From NCBI GenBank assembly GCA_012962365.1, contig DTXR01000542.1, positions 1-8,312 on the forward strand: a stretch of 8,312 nt of DNA, read 5' to 3'. The position numbers and the translations under genes were made by a program. Of the stretch, positions 6,753 through 8,312 are shown in pieces. Below the pieces are notes generated by a model, which saw only the letters and a program-made list of their open reading frames with translations, did not search any database and was not told where the DNA came from. Origin of the DNA: Chromatiaceae bacterium. GTDB lineage: Bacteria > Pseudomonadota > Gammaproteobacteria > Chromatiales > Chromatiaceae. Each line of letters begins with the position of its first letter. Positions within the stretch are counted from its first letter, which is position 1.

Positions 6753-6775
6753 GACAATATCTTGTCGTGGATTTT
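6730..6775 (-). terminator. Rho-independent terminator between rplI and dnaB
   Basis: AAAATCCACGACAAGA (6739-6754) and its exact reverse complement (6760-6775) form a perfect 16-pair stem around a five-base loop. On the minus strand it is followed by TTTTTG and seven T down to 6730, the classical intrinsic terminator arrangement. It lies about 80 bases past the L9 stop, so it ends the ribosomal protein unit. The plus strand also has TTTT after the stem (6772-6775), but no plus-strand gene ends there. Confidence 0.92.
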
Positions 6776-6854
6776 CAATGTACTACATCAAGTATGTCGG
6801 CAAGTGCCAGCGACAACCTTGAATCTGCCTGAAGAAACAACCCGGTTGGCCAGA

Positions 6855-7307
6855 TCACTCCTCCGCGACGATGACCACCTTCAGCGTGGCATTCACATCG
6901 GGGTGCAGGTGCAGAACCACATCGAAATCACCCGTGGCGCGCATGGGGCCATCCGGCAGGCGGATCTCGTTCTTTTCGATCGCCACACCCGCTTCGGTGC
7001 AGGCCCGGGAAATATCCGCAGTGCCCACAGAGCCGAAAAGTTTGCCCTCTTCACCCGCCTTGTGGCTGATGGTGACGCCTTCCAGCGCTTCGATAGCGGC
7101 TTTCCTGGATTCGGCCACGGACAGTTTTTCCGCCGCGTCTTTTTCCAGCTCGGCCCGACGATTCTCGAATTCGACGAGATTGTCCCTGGTGGCAGGAATC
7201 GCCTTGCCACTGGGAATCAAAAAATTACGGCCATAACCAGGCTTGACCGCCACCTTGTCGCCCAGATCGCCCAGGCCACTTATTTTGTCCAGAAGAATCA
7301 CTTCCAT
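6855..7307 (-). CDS. rplI: Large-subunit ribosomal protein L9 (bL9)
   Basis: A 150-residue bL9, the usual length. The N-terminal 23S rRNA-binding domain carries the family signature [19 protein letters not shown] and [12 protein letters not shown] (21-32). A long charged connecting helix follows (about 41-75, rich in Glu, Arg and Lys), then the C-terminal domain with [12 protein letters not shown] (88-99) and the ending [21 protein letters not shown]9 extends from the ribosome near the L1 stalk and affects frame maintenance. The ATG is preceded by TGAGGT seven bases upstream, a strong ribosome binding site as expected for a ribosomal protein. It follows the DUF2232-like gene by 24 bases and is closed by the hairpin at 6730-6775. 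In related genomes rpsF and rpsR head this operon. Confidence 0.98.
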   Translation of the reverse strand: MEVILLDKISGLGDLGDKVAVKPGYGRNFLIPSGKAIPATRDNLVEFENRRAELEKDAAEKLSVAESRKAAIEALEGVTISHKAGEEGKLFGSVGTADISRACTEAGVAIEKNEIRLPDGPMRATGDFDVVLHLHPDVNATLKVVIVAEE

Positions 7308-7331
7308 CTTATGTACCTCATTATAGATCTC

Positions 7332-8249
7332 TTACTCGCCGCCCTTTTTGGGTTTACGAGCCCGGACTCTCGCCCGAAAATTCAACCAGCCATCGGCAAA
7401 GCCCGCTGCAGACACTGCAGTAAAACTCGCCGGCATGCCAATGACCAACAATATATAAAAACCGATCAACCATCCCTGATTGGCCTTGAACTCCTGCACC
7501 AGGCCATGCACCAGGGCCACCCCCTGTAAAAAGAAAGCCGCCATACCCACCAGCGCCAGCTGTGAAACCAGCCCCGGCTTGTCAGACAGGCTGCCTGCCA
7601 CCAGCAACACCGGTACCAGAATCAGCAGCCAGTATCCCAGACGCAGTTGCCGGATCTCTTCGGCAAAGCCACCCGGGTTGTACAGACTGGCCTGCCAGCT
7701 TCGTGCCAGAAACAGGGACAGTGCCAACTGCAAAAACCAGGCAGCTCCCATTCCCCCCGCCATCCACGGTGCCATTTCTGTCACCATGAGCTTGCGGTCG
7801 GCATCGCTGACCACGTTCGGGTCCATCATCTGGGCACTGTATTCTTCCAGTATCCCGGCCCAGAATACGGTTACATCTTCGAGCACAAGATACTGGACAC
7901 CGATCAGCAATATACCCAGCACCACAGCCACTTCGATCACCAGCCGCAAGGAGCGCGTTGCGCGCAACACTTCTCCCAGAACCAGCATGGGCAGCCACAG
8001 CAGTATGCCCGCTATGGCCAGGGGAACGGCCTGCCCGAAAATCAGCAGCCCCAGAGCAGCCAGGGCCACCCCTCCTAGAACCATGACCAGCAGGCCTTCA
8101 CGAACACCGTTCCTGAGCACCACCAGCGCAACCACTGCCGAGCTGGCGATTCCCAGGGGGGTGATGAGCAGCGCCAGCACGGTAAATACGGCAGCAGCCA
8201 TGACCGCCTGCATTCGGCCTTTCATGATGAAGGCAGCCAGGGCTTTCAT
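7332..8249 (-). CDS. DUF2232-like polytopic inner-membrane protein
   Basis: A protein of about 305 residues with eight or nine predicted hydrophobic segments, separated by one longer polar stretch around residues 128-160 (EEYSAQMMDPNVVSDADRKL) that probably lies outside the membrane. It ends in a basic tail, RARVRARKPKKGGE. The last part, with FLQGVALVHGLV followed by a final helix and ADGWLNFR, fits the DUF2232 family, and a protein of this kind lies between rpsR and rplI in Pseudomonas. Function is unknown; there is no recognisable transporter or enzyme motif. The start may be the ATG at 8249 or the GTG directly before it at 8252. I prefer ATG because the purine-rich AAAGAAAG upstream is then better spaced. 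Being in a ribosomal operon does not itself show a link to translation. Confidence 0.85.
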   Translation of the reverse strand: MKALAAFIMKGRMQAVMAAAVFTVLALLITPLGIASSAVVALVVLRNGVREGLLVMVLGGVALAALGLLIFGQAVPLAIAGILLWLPMLVLGEVLRATRSLRLVIEVAVVLGILLIGVQYLVLEDVTVFWAGILEEYSAQMMDPNVVSDADRKLMVTEMAPWMAGGMGAAWFLQLALSLFLARSWQASLYNPGGFAEEIRQLRLGYWLLILVPVLLVAGSLSDKPGLVSQLALVGMAAFFLQGVALVHGLVQEFKANQGWLIGFYILLVIGMPASFTAVSAAGFADGWLNFRARVRARKPKKGGE

Positions 8250-8312
8250 CACACTTTCTTTATTTCAACAGCAGCAGACATCCCGTTTGCCAACTGAGGA
8301 ATCCACAGAGAG

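Noticed and set aside
7320..7325. A perfect TATAAT just upstream of rplI on the minus strand
   Set aside because: There is no -35-like sequence 16-18 bases upstream (the region is the GC-rich end of the preceding gene), and it overlaps the leader just before the rplI ribosome binding site.
6762..7529. A 255-codon plus-strand open frame opposite rplI
   Set aside because: It begins inside the terminator hairpin and runs antisense through rplI and into the DUF2232-like gene; no domain is visible.
8249..8311. A short minus-strand open frame of 20 codons whose TGA overlaps the DUF2232-like ATG
   Set aside because: It runs off the window edge, its translation does not resemble the end of ribosomal protein S18 expected upstream, and 20 codons can be open by chance. 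It is more likely spacer.

Overview
The window reads as ordinary chromosome of a gammaproteobacterium. All ten protein genes are on the minus strand, so transcription runs from high to low coordinates. The order membrane protein (DUF2232-like) - rplI - dnaB - alr matches the ribosomal protein/replicative helicase neighbourhood known from Pseudomonas, where rpsF and rpsR lie just upstream; here they would fall beyond position 8312. The DnaB and RadA sequences resemble those of E. coli closely. Base composition is moderately GC-rich and even, with AT-rich DNA only in the two main intergenic regions. I see no IS element, phage gene, CRISPR array, tRNA or rRNA. I cannot name the genus from sequence alone.

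Layout in the direction of transcription. (1) 8249-6855: a polytopic membrane protein of the DUF2232 type, then ribosomal protein L9 with a strong ribosome binding site. The unit ends in a long perfect hairpin with a T-rich tail (6730-6775). (2) 6682-2345: dnaB (replicative helicase), alr (alanine racemase), radA (recombination ATPase) and a small CvpA-like membrane protein. These are packed with a 14-base gap and then two one-base stop/start overlaps (TAATG, TGATG), so they look like one translationally coupled operon. A possible dnaB promoter uses the terminator stem as its -35 region. (3) 2200-65: a second unit of a bactofilin, a degenerate SAM-methyltransferase-like protein, a GNAT acetyltransferase of the phosphinothricin/methionine sulfoximine type, and a stand-alone PilH-like response regulator. 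It has a good sigma-70-type promoter at 2277-2306 preceded by A-tracts, and a terminator-like hairpin after the last gene (11-55).

Units 1 and 2 are housekeeping: translation, replication, recombination and supply of D-alanine for the cell wall. Unit 3 is the less usual part. It places a polymer-forming cytoskeletal protein with an uncharacterised methyltransferase-like protein, a small-molecule acetyltransferase and a receiver-only signalling protein under what looks like one promoter. Whether the four work together cannot be told from sequence alone. I found no convincing evidence of a wholly new system.
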